From: Rotaria sordida
Lineage: Eukaryota > Rotifera > Eurotatoria > Philodinida > Philodinidae
Length of the DNA stretch: 64,000 nucleotides
Reading direction: 5' to 3'
NCBI GenBank assembly: GCA_905250125.1
Contig: CAJNOL010001178.1
Coordinates: 7,888-71,887 of the forward strand
The position numbers were made by a program, and so were the translations under genes. Each line of letters starts with the position of its first letter. Position 1 is the stretch's first letter. The notes beneath the pieces are model-generated. The model worked only from the letters and a program-made list of their open reading frames with translations. It was not told the origin of the DNA and made no database searches. Below are positions 35,398 to 47,309 of the stretch, piece after piece.

Positions 35398-38379
35398 AAT
35401 CTCAATTGTACCAAAACATTGAAATTCATTCATATATAATCAATTAACACATGTCAATCGATGGACTAAAAAAATAACTGAATTGCTTTATTTTCTTATA
35501 GTAATTATTAACTATTTATTGCAGTATAATGATGTTTTTAATGACTGCTATTAGAATAAATTTCTTTTATATTCTTATGCATATCTAGAAAAATTTATCT
35601 ATGATACGATTTATTTACAAAAAAAATTCGTTTACGGATGATACTAGTGATAATTATCGACAATGTTAGGAATGCAAAATTTTATTTCATTGAATATCCT
35701 ATGATGTTTTTGAATTTGAAAAAAAAAAACTTTTTCTTTTTTATAAACCAAATGATATCGGAGTGAAACCAGAGATGTTTCGAATGCCGATTACTGAGAA
35801 ATAGATGATCCTTAAAAAACGAAAATCGTTTCGACAATTGAATGCAAAACACAGTTACGATTTTACTGGAATCAGGTCGTTTTGTGAATGATAATTCGTA
35901 TCAATATGTTCCTAACACAAGTCTAACTTCTCACAGCTGTAATACATGACTTCATTTATTCAATAATAGCTATGACTAGCTTTTTATGCAGTCATCGTTT
36001 TAATTATCTTGAACAACGAAATTTACTTTTTTTTTGCGTGACTATTCATGAATAGACGAATCTCTATGAAAATGATTGGTTAACAGATTTCTTCTATTTA
36101 ATCTTAAAATTTTATTCTCAAGTTCGAAAAAAATCTTTTCTGAATTTTCATTTTCAAGATCATCACGACAAAAAAATACAAGCTTTCGATTGTATATCTA
36201 GAAAAGAAAGCTTGATCGTACATCGAGAAGGTTGAGAGTGAGAATTAAGATGCGAAGTACTTGCGACTTTTGATTATTCAATTTCAAATTATTTATAATT
36301 GTCAAACAATATTCTATTAGATTAAATTGAAAAACATTTCTATGCTGATCAACCTGTACTCTCTAAAGTTAGGTTTCTTCCATCATCTTGTTGACTTTGG
36401 ACGAAAAATTTTGTTTCAGCTCGTAGTGCAAAAAAACAACCAATCGCTCTTTAAAATCAAAATAAAAACTATATCATTTTGGATTATAAAATTTTCAGAG
36501 CTCGTTTCAATCGATACTTCATTTCATTCCGTTCCTGAGATCATTACCTCATGAAATGACAAGAAACAACTAACTTTTGAGAAATTTCACGAAGTAAAAT
36601 ATTCTATAATCTCTCCATGCAAATAATAGTACAAATATCTTCGTAGTTAAAAAAAAAATCAAACTTTTTATTTTTGATTGCAAACTGAATCAAATATGTG
36701 ATAGGAGAACATTCATTGTTAAAAGGATATTTTGATTGTCAGATTGCGTTTCAAACAAGATTTAATTATATTAATTTTTATTTCCATCAAAAACAATAAT
36801 ACAAATGATTATAATCAATAAGTTTATCACATTCTATCGTGTTCTTCTTTATGAAAATCATAAGTTCTCGTTGTGTATAATCCTAAATAATTGAATGAAT
36901 AAATGAACTTCCATCTTATAATTGAAAGAGAAGAACTTCTTTAATTACTCTTGATGAATATACTAATTTTTTTTGTATCGAATACTTTGCGTTGAAAATT
37001 GCAATTATATTGTTTTTAGTTAAAATCAATTGACATTGTAGGTATTCGTTTGGATGGTGTTCCACTATGTGATATTAATGAGCTATTAATAGATGACGTG
37101 ATCATGGTTTTTTTTTCACTTTTTAATTTGCTTTTGACTTGATCAAAGGATAAAATAATGAACTAAAGAAATTAAATGAACATTAGGGTGTGGATATGGA
37201 ATGCGGGTGTGCATGCATGAATGGTGTGAGTGTGGGTATGGGTGAAGAGAAGACCTACACCCACATCCATTCTTGAGCAAAGTAAAAATTGTATTTTTTT
37301 TTTCTAATAAATGTATAAAATTCCATTGGTACGTATTTTTTTCTTATTTTTCTCAATTCTAATACTTCTCGGTCAAAAAAATACGCTCGTATATCTCCGT
37401 ATCGTATACGGAGAAAGAAGCAGTCATGTACGATACTCGTATATTGAGTCCCTATGCAACCTCCATTTTGCTTTGTATTTCTCCGTATATGATCACAGTA
37501 GAGAGCGTATATAGTCGTTTACAAATGTATACAAAGTCCGTAATCGTCGACCTGAACTGTTTGATAGAGGTGGAACATTTTCAAGATTTAGGACAACATT
37601 TTCTCAAGAGGAATACCAAACATTTAAAATATTATGATCACCTCATTTATAAAAAAGCCCATTAACATCATACGATGGAATACTTTTTATGAACTAGAAC
37701 ATCAGATAAACGAATGCCGACATCGTATACAATAATCCAATGAAAACTGAGGCGCGTGTCTTTTTCATTGTGAACATCTTTTGATTCAAAGAAAATACAT
37801 TTTCATATTGAGATGGAGATCGATAAACATAATAAAATGAGAAAAGAAAAAGCACTATTTAAAAATAAAACATTAAATTATCATTAAGAATGCAAGAATA
37901 TTTTACTTTTAAGATGAAATGACCTTGAAGATAATAATATAATAAAAATTTTCATCGTTAGTTTTTAAAAGATAACTGATTATGAAAAGATATAATATAA
38001 AAAGGTTTGAACAATTATCAAAATAAATGACGCATAATTCTTTTTATTCGCAAGAGCTAACTTCCCATCAATCCACAAACATATAAAAGAATAAATAATA
38101 ATTAAATAAGAAGAGAAAATTCGTTATTTACTTCGACACATTACTTATGACACATAACTATTTTCAACTATATACGCAAAATTATTATTTCTTCTTCAAA
38201 TATATAATTATATTATTCTTTTAAGGATCACATTAGATTTGTGCAATCAAGTAAATAAAAGAACATAGTTTTCTTCTATCAATGAGGTAACAGATAGACA
38301 TTTACCAATCGATTGTCAACTAATGAATATATGTTAGAATTTTATCAAGTAAGAAAAATAATCGGCGTTTTTTATTTCC
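35398..38379. other. Long non-coding stretch
   Basis: No supported gene. A short piece at about 37040-37105 reads RLDGVPLCDINELLIDDVIM after a TAG acceptor and may be an isolated exon remnant. A G/T-rich patch lies at 37190-37250 with CACCCACATCC at 37258. A 9-bp hairpin with a TCTCCGTAT stem lies near 37395-37415. Confidence 0.4.
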
Positions 38380-38668
38380 TTAAAATGATGTGACAACGAG
38401 GAAGATGCGCGTCTTCCTACCTTAAGAAAATTTTCATTCTTTCTCAGCCAAACTTGTTATTTTTATTTAAAAAAAAAGTTGTAGAATAAAAAAAAAAATT
38501 TGCACCGATTACTTTCAAAAACTCGTATGCGTATCTTTCCCGCTGTGAAGAATATTTTCTTGCAACCCTTCACTTTCTTTTTCTCTTTGCTACATCCCTG
38601 ACTCCATATGGCATTTGAAAGAATGATGCTTTTCTTTTCTTTATTTTGTAATTTCTTTTTCTAATAAA
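38380..38668 (+). repeat. Duplicated upstream block, copy A
   Basis: About 290 bp directly before GH125 copy A. It recurs with roughly 75-80% identity by eye at about 49977-50290, sharing for example GAAAATTTTCATTCTTTCT and ATATGGCA. It is the 5' edge of the segmental duplication and probably contains the GH125 promoter. Confidence 0.7.
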
Positions 38669-41600
38669 ATGTCATCAAACTATTATGAAGAAAAAAACAT
38701 GTTTTCATTATTTACTTTACTAGAACGTTATCGTAGTTATTATTCGATGTTTATTTATCGTTTAATATCAATTCTATCAAAACTAATTCGAATACGAACA
38801 AAATATACTCGTCTAGAACTTATTGGTTTAATTATTTTTATTAGTCTTTTATTAAATATTTTTTCTCTTCATTATTTTTTTCAATGTTCATCATTAACAA
38901 ACCATGAAAAATCTTTATCTTTTATTTCAAAATCAAAAGATTTGAATAATAATCCAATAAGTACAATTGAACGATCTAGAAAAGCACTTGAAAAACTTAA
39001 AATATTGTTAAATAGTGTTATGTCTTCAAATGATCAACCATGGATTTGGTTACCAACAAGCGAATATCCTTCTGTACCTTATCAGCTAACATCATTATTA
39101 AATCAACATATTCCTAAACCAATAAATAATCATACAATAGTACCACAATCTGTAAAAAATGAAATAAATCGTGTATGTCAACGATTAAATAAAGCTAATC
39201 AAGTTTATGGAGATATTTGGTGTAAATTATTTACAAAATCTTATGCTGATACACTGGCTACAACAACAACCTTACTTGATGATAATACAACTTATATTAT
39301 AACAGGTGATATTGATCTCATGTGGTTACGTGATAGTAGGTTAGAATATATACAAAACAAAATCAATAAATAAAAATCTTTCTTTTTTTTTTTTTTGATC
39401 TTCTAGTGCTCAAGTTCATCAATATATGATGAGCATATCAAATGATAAAGATATTCAACGTATAATTGAAGGTCTTATTCGTCGTCAAACAAAATTTATT
39501 TATTCAAATCCTTATGCTAGTTCATTTCGTTTAACACTTCGTCCAAATCCTCCATCAGATGATTCTTTAGAACCAATTCATATTCAAAAAGGTCGAAATA
39601 TTCATGTTGCTATGCATAATTATGAATTAGATAGTTTATGTTATCATTTACGTTTAAGTTATACTTGGTGGAAACAAACGAAACGAATTAATCCTTTTAA
39701 TCAACAATGGTTAATTGCTGTTAACATTATTATACAAATTATGATTATTGAACAACATCATTCACAAATTTCACCTTATCGTTACACTGAATTAGGAAAT
39801 AATCATCAAGGATCACCTGTTGCATATACTGGTATGACATGGACTGGATTTCGACCAAGTGATGATAAAACTAAGTTTGGTTATCTTATTCCAAGTAATA
39901 TGATGGCAACTGTAGTTTTAAAACAATCAGCTGAAATGATTAAAGAAATATTTCCAGAACAAGTTCTACTTCTAGAACAAGTATCAAGATTTTATAAAGA
40001 AAGGAATAGCACAGTTAAGCTCCTTTCCTGGCCCAAAAATATTTCAGCTTTTTTGCATTGGAACTAGGTCAGGAGATGCTCGAGAGCGTTCCCAGTCACT
40101 TAGTTTCGTGAAATCACTCAATCAGTTTTTTAGACCCACTGATCGCGAATATTCCTACGAAAAGTGTTGAAAATGCTTTCGGAAAGAGTAATCTTCCATT
40201 TGCCACCATTTTCTTGCTCTCAGAAAAAAAAGACTATTCCGCTGCTCTTTTAGTGGAGGAAGCACCGAAAAAGACACAATATATAGTAATTCAGATGTAG
40301 AATTTTACGCTGAATCCAAATATGCAATGAGAAAAATTATTCAAGCTGAAAATTTTTTGAAAATTGGCTAAAAGCGCGGTTTTTGACAGTATTCGCCCTA
40401 AATGACTCCGGCGGAGTTTCAGCCAGACACCCAATTGCATCGTCAAATTTTTATTAGATGGGTAATTTTTCACACTCTATCTGCTAATGGCAAAGAAGAA
40501 CAGAAAAAGTTGTGGAAGAGGTTTTTAGGGGTCTAAAGAAAATCTTCCCACGGTCTTCTGTGCTTTCAAACAAAATAATATCACCACAGTGTTCAACGTG
40601 ATCAAAAACTTATTTCCATGTGCTTTTTGTTACTTTTACTATTAATATTTGACCGAAAAAAGAAGAACTTAGACTTATTTGACATCACCTCAGACTGATT
40701 TACATGTAAAATTAATCAAGTTTTACTGACCAAATATTAATAGTAAAAGTAACGAAAAGCACATGAAAATAGGCTTTTCATCACGCTAAATATCATCGCG
40801 GTGTTATTTTGTTTAGAACCACAAAAGATCTTGAGATGACTTTCTGAAGCCCCTCCAAAAAATCTCTTCTGCAACTTTTTGCAGTTCTTTTTTTTTGCCA
40901 TCATCAGATAGAGCGCAAAGAATTATCCATCTAATAAAAATTTTACGATGTAACTGGGGGTGTGTCTGGATCATTTAGAGCAAATACTGTCAAAAACCGC
41001 GCTTTTAGCCAGTTTTTGCCAATTTTCAAAAAAGTTTCAACTTGAATAACTTCTCTGATGGCATATTTGGATTCAGAGTAAAATTCTACATCCTGATTAC
41101 TAAAATATTGTGTTTTTTCTGTGTTTTCTCCACGAGGAGGGCAGTAAAATAGCCTTTTTTGCTAAGAGCAATAAAATGGAGGATTACTCTTTCTGAAAGC
41201 ATTTTTGACACTTCTCATATGGATATTTGTGATCAGTGTGGTCGATTACATATTATCAGGTCAGTTTGGGAAAAATAAAAAAAATTTCAGAAATCTTGTA
41301 GAAGGCTGCAGTCCTAAAAAATCTGACTGAGGGATTTCGTGAAACTAACTGTCCGGGAATGCTTCCGAGCATTCCTTGACATAATTTCAATGCAAAATAG
41401 CCTAAATGTTTTTGGGTCAGGAACGGGTCTTATCTGCCTTATTCCTTTAAAAAGAAATCGTTTGTTTTTGTAATATAGATCAAACAATTACATGTAGATA
41501 TTCTCTCAGGTATTCATACATATGGAGTAGTTAAACATGATAAATATGGTCAAATTTATGCATATGAAACAGATGGTTTTTCTCAAACTTTACTTGTTGA

Positions 41601-42077
41601 TGATGCTAATGTTCCATCACTTCTTTCAGCATCTTATTTTGGTTTTAAAACACCTTATGATCCACAAGATCAATTAATTATATCAACACGAAATTTCATT
41701 TTATCAAAAGATAATCCTTTATTTTATCAAGGTCAATATGCATATGGAATTGGTAGTCATCATACAGAAAAAAAATATGTTTGGCCAATGTCTATTATAA
41801 TGGAAGGATTAACAAATAATTCGAAAGAAAATCTTGATAGTGTTTGGAAAAGATTAGAAATAAGTCATACTGGAACATTTTCTATGCATGAAAGTTTTAA
41901 TGTTAACAATCCAAAACACTTTACTCGTCATTGGTAAATCAAATCAATATCTTGTTGTTTTTTAATTTTAATGGTGATGATTTTAGGTTTGCTTGGGTTA
42001 ATTCACTTTTTGCTGAATTAATTTTAGTTCATTTGGATGATTTAGAAAATTGGTTGAAAAATCGTCGCTCAGATTGA
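38669..42077 (+). CDS. GH125 exo-alpha-1,6-mannosidase, type II membrane form (copy A)
   Basis: GH125 enzymes are metal-independent exo-alpha-1,6-mannosidases. Exons are 38669-39339, 39407-39980, 41479-41933 and 41987-42077; all are GT-AG with consistent phases, giving 596 residues. A short basic cytoplasmic N-terminus precedes a membrane helix (LELIGLIIFISLLLNIFSLH), so the catalytic domain should face the Golgi/ER lumen or the exterior. Family motifs are in order: DIDLMWLRDS plus SAQVHQYM across intron 1, YELDSLCYHLRL, GMTWTGFRPSDD, GYLIPSNMMA, DDANVPSLLSASY, YGIGSHH and MHESFNVNN followed by FTRHWFAWVNS. The PSDD Asp and HESF Glu are the likely catalytic acid and base. Intron 2 has grown to 1.5 kb through a foldback insertion. 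Such genes are mostly fungal and bacterial, so ancient transfer is a candidate origin. Confidence 0.9.
40003..41445. mobile_element. Foldback element inside GH125-A intron 2
   Basis: About 1.44 kb whose two halves are inverted copies. The ends are GGAATA...TATTCC, and the outer arms pair over several hundred bases (for example TTTTGCATTGGAACTAGGTC against its inverse near 41370). A second stem with ATTAATAGTAAAAGTAAC lies at the centre. Flanks TTTATAAAGAAA (39991-40002) and TTTAAAAAGAAA (41446-41457) may be a target duplication. Copy B has a 60-bp intron at the same place, proving insertion after duplication. Confidence 0.85.
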
Positions 42078-42187
42078 TAAATAATGTTTATTCTATAAGG
42101 GGTTTATTTTTTAAAATAAAAACTAATTAAAAAAAAAAGGTTAAGATAATTTAGTTTATTGTTTTTTCTCCTATGAATTGATTAATT

Positions 42188-42814
42188 TTATTCATAAATC
42201 CATTTTTCAGCTGTATGTGGCCATTGATTGATTTCATCAGGTCGAAACCATAAATCAATTTCACGTTGTGCAGATGTTTCTGAATCACTACCATGAACAA
42301 TATTACTAGAAATCAGAAAATATTAAATAAAATATTCAAAAACAAAAAATGAATAATTTCCTACCGTCCTGTTACAATCCCATAATCACCACGGATAGTT
42401 CCAGGTTCAGATTTAGCTGGATCAGTAGCACCAAGCATTTTACGACCAACAGAAACAATATTTAAACCTTCCCATACCATAGCAACAACAGGTCCACTAC
42501 CAATATATGTCAAAAGTGGTTCATAAAATTTCTTGCCTAAAAATAAAATATCTCCAATTAATAATAATTATTTTTTTTTTGTTTTAACCTTTATGTTCTG
42601 CATAATGACTTTCAAGCAAAACTTTCGGTGCCTAAAATGAAAAAAAATACTTATTAAGGAAAATAAAAATTTTTCATAAAACCTGAATCATTTTAAGTGC
42701 AACAAGTTTATATCCACGTCGTTCAAATCGATGAAGAACATCTCCGACAACACCACGTTGTACACCATCAGGTTTAACCATAATAAAAGTACGTTCATTT
42801 TTAGCATTGGCCAT
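42188..42814 (-). CDS. NME: Nucleoside diphosphate kinase (copy A, intact)
   Basis: The enzyme transfers the gamma phosphate from NTPs to NDPs through a phospho-histidine and balances nucleotide pools in the cytosol. Exons on the minus strand are 42814-42683, 42631-42589, 42536-42365 and 42305-42188, all GT-AG and in phase. The protein has the usual length of about 153 residues. Motifs: [15 protein letters not shown] at the N-terminus, SHYAEH, the loop with [21 protein letters not shown], the segment PGTIRGDYG, and the active-site NIVHGSDS with the catalytic His. It ends in EKWIYE, typical of group I NME. It is convergent with the GH125 gene, with 110 bp between their stops. Confidence 0.95.
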
Positions 42815-43548
42815 TTTTCAATATAACAATCTAGAAAGGATCTATCGAGAAAAATATTCTTTTACGTTTACGCAGCAATGCCTATTATCTACTTCTATCG
42901 ACATCGCATCTTATATACACAAATGAGAGTACGAATAGAGAAAGAGGGCAGCAGAATTGTAACCTCTACCATAAAAGAAATATATGCGACAAGGATAATA
43001 GAAGGAAAAAAAAAGAGTCTCGACTTAGCTAGCTATAAATAAATATGGTGACGTGTATTCTATAGAGGTCGAACCAATCGATTTTTTTTTATCAATAATT
43101 CTTTACAAAGTTGCTTGTTGTACATAAGGAATATGTCCATCAGCATTCTTAAAAATAATATAATTCATTGTTATAATGATTTAGTTCAATATGTTATACT
43201 CATTGAACCTCCATCTTTTTTTTTTAATGATTGATCAATGATTTTCTGTATTTTACAATTCATAAAATAATTGGAATCAACAGAGAACTAAAAAGAAATT
43301 CTTTACTCATTCATGATGAAATCTTTTACTCTATTTGTTTGTAAAAACAAACAGAAGCAATAGTAAAGATTTTTAAAAAAAATGAGAAAGATTATTTTTT
43401 AAGGTCGTGTTATTGATAAATTATCTGACCGCAGAAGTTTTGTAGATTGCTGCGATCTTTTTTCTCAATTCTTAACTTGATATTCGTTTTTCTCTAAACA
43501 TAAAAATAATTTGTGAAGATTTTTTTTTTCGAAAAATAATTATCTAGA
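42815..43548. repeat. Duplicated intergenic block, copy A
   Basis: 5' flank of NDP kinase A. It matches about 60074-60809 of copy B (for example TATTCTATAGAGGTCGAA and GTTCAATAT plus TTATACTCATTGAA). No gene inside. Confidence 0.7.
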
Positions 43549-43574
43549 TTATACTAAATATGAATCTATTTCAA
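43549..43574 (-). pseudogene. Last codons of the duplicated secreted-protein gene (copy A)
   Basis: The minus frame reads EIDSYLV and stop, matching the QIDPYLV terminus of the complete gene at 60810-61700. The homology ends exactly where the hAT terminus begins at 43575, so only eight codons of this copy remain. Confidence 0.6.
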
Positions 43575-43990
43575 CAGCGGCGTAACCAGGATTTTTAGAT
43601 CAATGGGCAAACTTCTCTCTCAACAACTAATGAAATAAAGTTCTTTTAATAAAATATGCATCAAACTGGAATCTTACGCTTGAATCAGGTGTGTTTTAGT
43701 CTATTTTTTAATGTCTTTGCTTATAATATTTAAATTTCAAATTCAAACACCAAAATCAAGACGACGGTGATGCATTTGTGTATATAATTTCAATATTCCA
43801 TCTGGATTTATATCGAGATCTTTATGAATATATGCAGAAACAAGTCCATTTAGTCTATTTTGTTTATAGTAGACTGACAATAAATTTTAATTCTCGATAA
43901 TTGACTGAAACTTCTTTCAGCAGAAGCTGTTAATACAGATAATGTTGTCCAGAAAATTAATAAATAACGAACATTTTGATACAACACTAG
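43575..43990 (-). mobile_element. hAT transposon 3' remnant with transposase C-terminus
   Basis: The terminus CAGCGGCGTAACCAGG is a typical hAT-type end. Minus-strand 43990-43743 reads LTASAERSFSQLSRIKIY and, after one frameshift, RLNGLVSAYIHKDLDINPDG and HHRRLDFGV. This is the hATC dimerisation domain at the end of hAT transposases. The upstream catalytic part is missing, so the element is a dead fragment. Confidence 0.8.
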
Positions 43991-45184
43991 TGCAAGTACT
44001 GAGTACAAGGTACCCGGCTACTAGTATGTCCCAGGATCTAAAGAGTACTGAAGTACTTTAGGTACCCTGCTGCAAAATTATCTAGTAAATCAGTACTTTC
44101 AAGTACTGCTTTGGTACTCCTTTGGGTACCATCCTACAGTAACTTTAGGTGTCCTATTAAAATATTAGTATATTTGGAATCAACCATACCTTCTAAATTT
44201 TCCCAATGTTTCACTTTTTTGCTTTATTGTATCTCAAAAATAGAAATCTTAAAAGATTTGTGATTAAAATTTTCGTCGTATCAAGACTGTCACTAATTTT
44301 CGATTATGTATCAGATTCATAGAAAACAAATAATAGCATGGAAGAAATATTATGTTTTTGAAATGTAGATGGAATAAGATATGTAGAATTTAATTTATAT
44401 CTGAAAATAAAAAGAATCATGAAAAAGGTCATTTCGCTGATGTATATATCATCAAAATCATTTCAAAAATTATTCTAAAACATATAAAGAATATCTAAAA
44501 AACACAAGAATTTTTATAATATTGAACAGATTGATGTACTCGGATATAAGACCAACTGATTACAGACGAAATTAGTCAAATAATTCAACAACAAATACGT
44601 CAATGTTACATTTTCGATATTGTTTCTTCGCGGTATGACCATTCAGTTTTTGTTGAAATAACTATAATTACACCAAAATATCATCGATATTGAAAATTTG
44701 ATAAATTAAATTACTTTCTCGCTGAAAATAGCTGGGATAATTTCTACCCATGAATTCATTAAAATTTATTTTCCCAGGGTGTATCTACCCAACAGGATCC
44801 TGACAGATCCCTGAATAATCCGACAACTGAAGCCGATCGGATTTCAACTGTCGGAATCCCCGTTATATCTCTTGATTTCCGACAGTCAGACTCTCCAAGA
44901 TTCCAATGGTAGGATCCATTACTTTCCGATAGTTGGAACTTATCGGAACCGACAGTATAAGATACTATCGACTATTATCTGTGTCACTTTCATCAATTAA
45001 TATTCACAACATGTTTCTAGCGCACTTTTGACAATAACAAACTTATCTCCCAGGCGAGCAAAGAACGGGTAAAAAGACTAGTCAGGACGGGTAACAGCGA
45101 CACCCATCCGAAATGGATTTAAAATTGAAAAAGTAAGGACGTCAGGGACAGTACATAGGACAAGTTGTAGTCTTGTATAGTGGA
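43991..45184. other. Non-coding, old repeats
   Basis: 43995-44150 is enriched in AGTACT, GGTACC and related strings. 44770-44960 shares TCGGATCCTG- and CCGACAG-type pieces with 49880-49960, suggesting an old interspersed repeat. No gene was found. Confidence 0.4.
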
Positions 45185-45310
45185 TGAGTTCAGACTAGTC
45201 TAAATAAAAATGTGTAAAGATGAAAGTAAGATTCGAACATGCATACAATGCATCACTTATCCATCATTTAGACCATTGAGTCATATGATCAACACATCAA
45301 CTTCTACATG
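45185..45310 (-). repeat. tRNA-like sequence, possible SINE head
   Basis: On the minus strand an A-box-like TGACTCAATGG is followed about 45 bases later by a B-box-like GTTCGAATC, the spacing of a tRNA-type Pol III promoter. The T-stem and acceptor stem do not pair well, so this is a tRNA pseudogene or a SINE head. The non-tRNA body could extend toward 45050. Confidence 0.35.
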
Positions 45311-46431
45311 TTCATAATCACTCTAAGATGCTATTTAATATAGTTTTACTCAAAGTCTTTTTTTTTTTGCATTTAAATAAAAGTTTATCTTTTACAGAAT
45401 ACGATATTATTTAGACAACATTAAACAAAATAAAGTCAAAAAAAACTTATATTTTTTGGAGAAATATTTTTTAATTGTTATTGAGTAGGAGTAATTAGTT
45501 ATATTAAAAAAATAAATTTTAAATGCAAAAATAAAAAACCTATTTATATTGAAACGAATCTTGATCTTTTCATACCATGATTGTGTTTACCTTTAAATTT
45601 CAATCACTATATCTTCAATTAACAATTAAATTAACTTTGCTTCATTTAAATTTATTTTTAAATTTAAAAAATTATTAGAACTGATATTTAAGATAAAATT
45701 ATGATATAAAAAGATTTCAATTATTTTTAAGCTTTTTTTAAATTTAGTACATCTAATAATTTTAAAATATATAAATTAGCACTCCTTGCTGCGAGATAAC
45801 TATTGTTTTTTGTAGCTACTTCCACTTTTTAATGTTTTGATATACTTTTATACATGTTCAAGATATGAAAATACAAAATATAATAGAATATACAAAGAAA
45901 GATAGGAATGCACAAAGTGTATTGTCTATCTTTGACCTCACTAATGATTATGGCAGACTCTTTGATTGTCGTCCTAGCTAAAAAAAATGCATGTCATTCA
46001 TTTCCGTAATCATAGTATAACAGATCATGCTTAATCATCAGTGATGTGTCTAGAAAGGGGATTGGGGAAACAAATCCTCCTGGTCGAGAAAAGTACTGGA
46101 AGGGGATACGGCAAAAGAAAATTTTGTAAAACGAAAACCTTTCTTTCACTATGGTTTTCCCATACTTGGAGGATCGATGCTCCTGGAAAAAATTCCTGGG
46201 CATGTCATTGTTAATAACCAATCTGCGAAGGCTTCAGTAAGAGACAGGCAATAAACTGATTATTATTTTATTATTTAGTCTAGGTTCTAAATGCATCTGA
46301 TTATCCATCGATCATTTTTAACAAATGATATAGATATTGAAAAATTTTTCTACTTACATTCTACTTCTTTTCTTTCCATTATTGATCAGTTTAAACGAGT
46401 TGATAGGATAGCTTAGTCCAAAGAAAGTGGC
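45311..46431. other. Non-coding
   Basis: Very AT-rich to about 46000. At 46038-46110 the string CAGTGATGTGTCTAGAAAGG followed by a G-rich run resembles one end of a hAT-type MITE, but no matching second end was found. Confidence 0.35.
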
Positions 46432-47261
46432 ATGTTTAGAGTCTTTCATACTAGTCTGTTTGGTTATAAAACATCTGAGATTGCTGATGCATTACTCATG
46501 AAATATTATCAAGATTTTCGTTCATTCTATCGAGGCCTCGAAAATTTCGGTCTTCGCATCCATTCACACTTCAAAGCTCAACACAAAAATGTTTGGAGCA
46601 TTTTCACATTTAGGATCATTTGGACAAGAACGATTAGTAGGATACATGGAATCAAATTTTACTGGTACTCGTTGTCAAGGTGATCTTATTTCTGAAAACT
46701 ACAGCCTTGATATAGTTCTTCGTCATGAAATTAATGATATAAATTTATTTACTAAAATAGTTGATGGTCCTTTTGATTAAAGATGTAAACTTCGACTTTA
46801 CATCGAATGATATTTTTCTTGATATACACAATCGTGAATGTAATTGTATGTCAATTAATACTTGTTTAACTGCTTTTCGACAATGTACAATTCACCACCA
46901 AGTATATCATTCGATTTATTACAAACAACGACAAAAAAATGTCAATTATTTCGTCAGATATTTTCATCTAACTGATGATGGTGTTTATTCATTTGGTAAA
47001 ATTATTATGTTCTTCCAGATTCAAAGTTCTATTTATACCCTGATTCAGCAACATCCAATTCATTGTTTATTCAGTGATTTATTATTATCTTTGCCGTATC
47101 ATGAATTTTTACATAAACCTATTAATCATCTATTTTATGTTGTTTCTAAACGATGTCTTTTTGTTTATGAACCTGTACCTGTAAATCGAATTTTAGATCA
47201 TTGTATTATTTTTGATTGTGTAGATTATCATATTGTTATACCTGTTGTCATTCTACGATGA
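46432..47261 (+). pseudogene. Decayed DNA-transposase C-terminal region
   Basis: Overlapping frames together read RIHSHFKAQHK, then FGAFSHLGSFGQERLVGYM, ESNFTGTRCQGDLI, later DDGVYSFGKIIMFFQI and PVNRILDHCIIFDCVDYHIV. This order of a His-rich motif, an F-G-x-S/L-x-H-I/L-G-x-F block and an H/TGTR block resembles the conserved C-terminal region of large Tnp2/KDZ-like transposases. Frame changes near 46600 and 46770 show decay. The superfamily assignment is tentative. Confidence 0.45.
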
Positions 47262-47309
47262 ACATTATTGAATAATGAAATCTTTTAGATATAAAACATT
47301 TATTATTAA

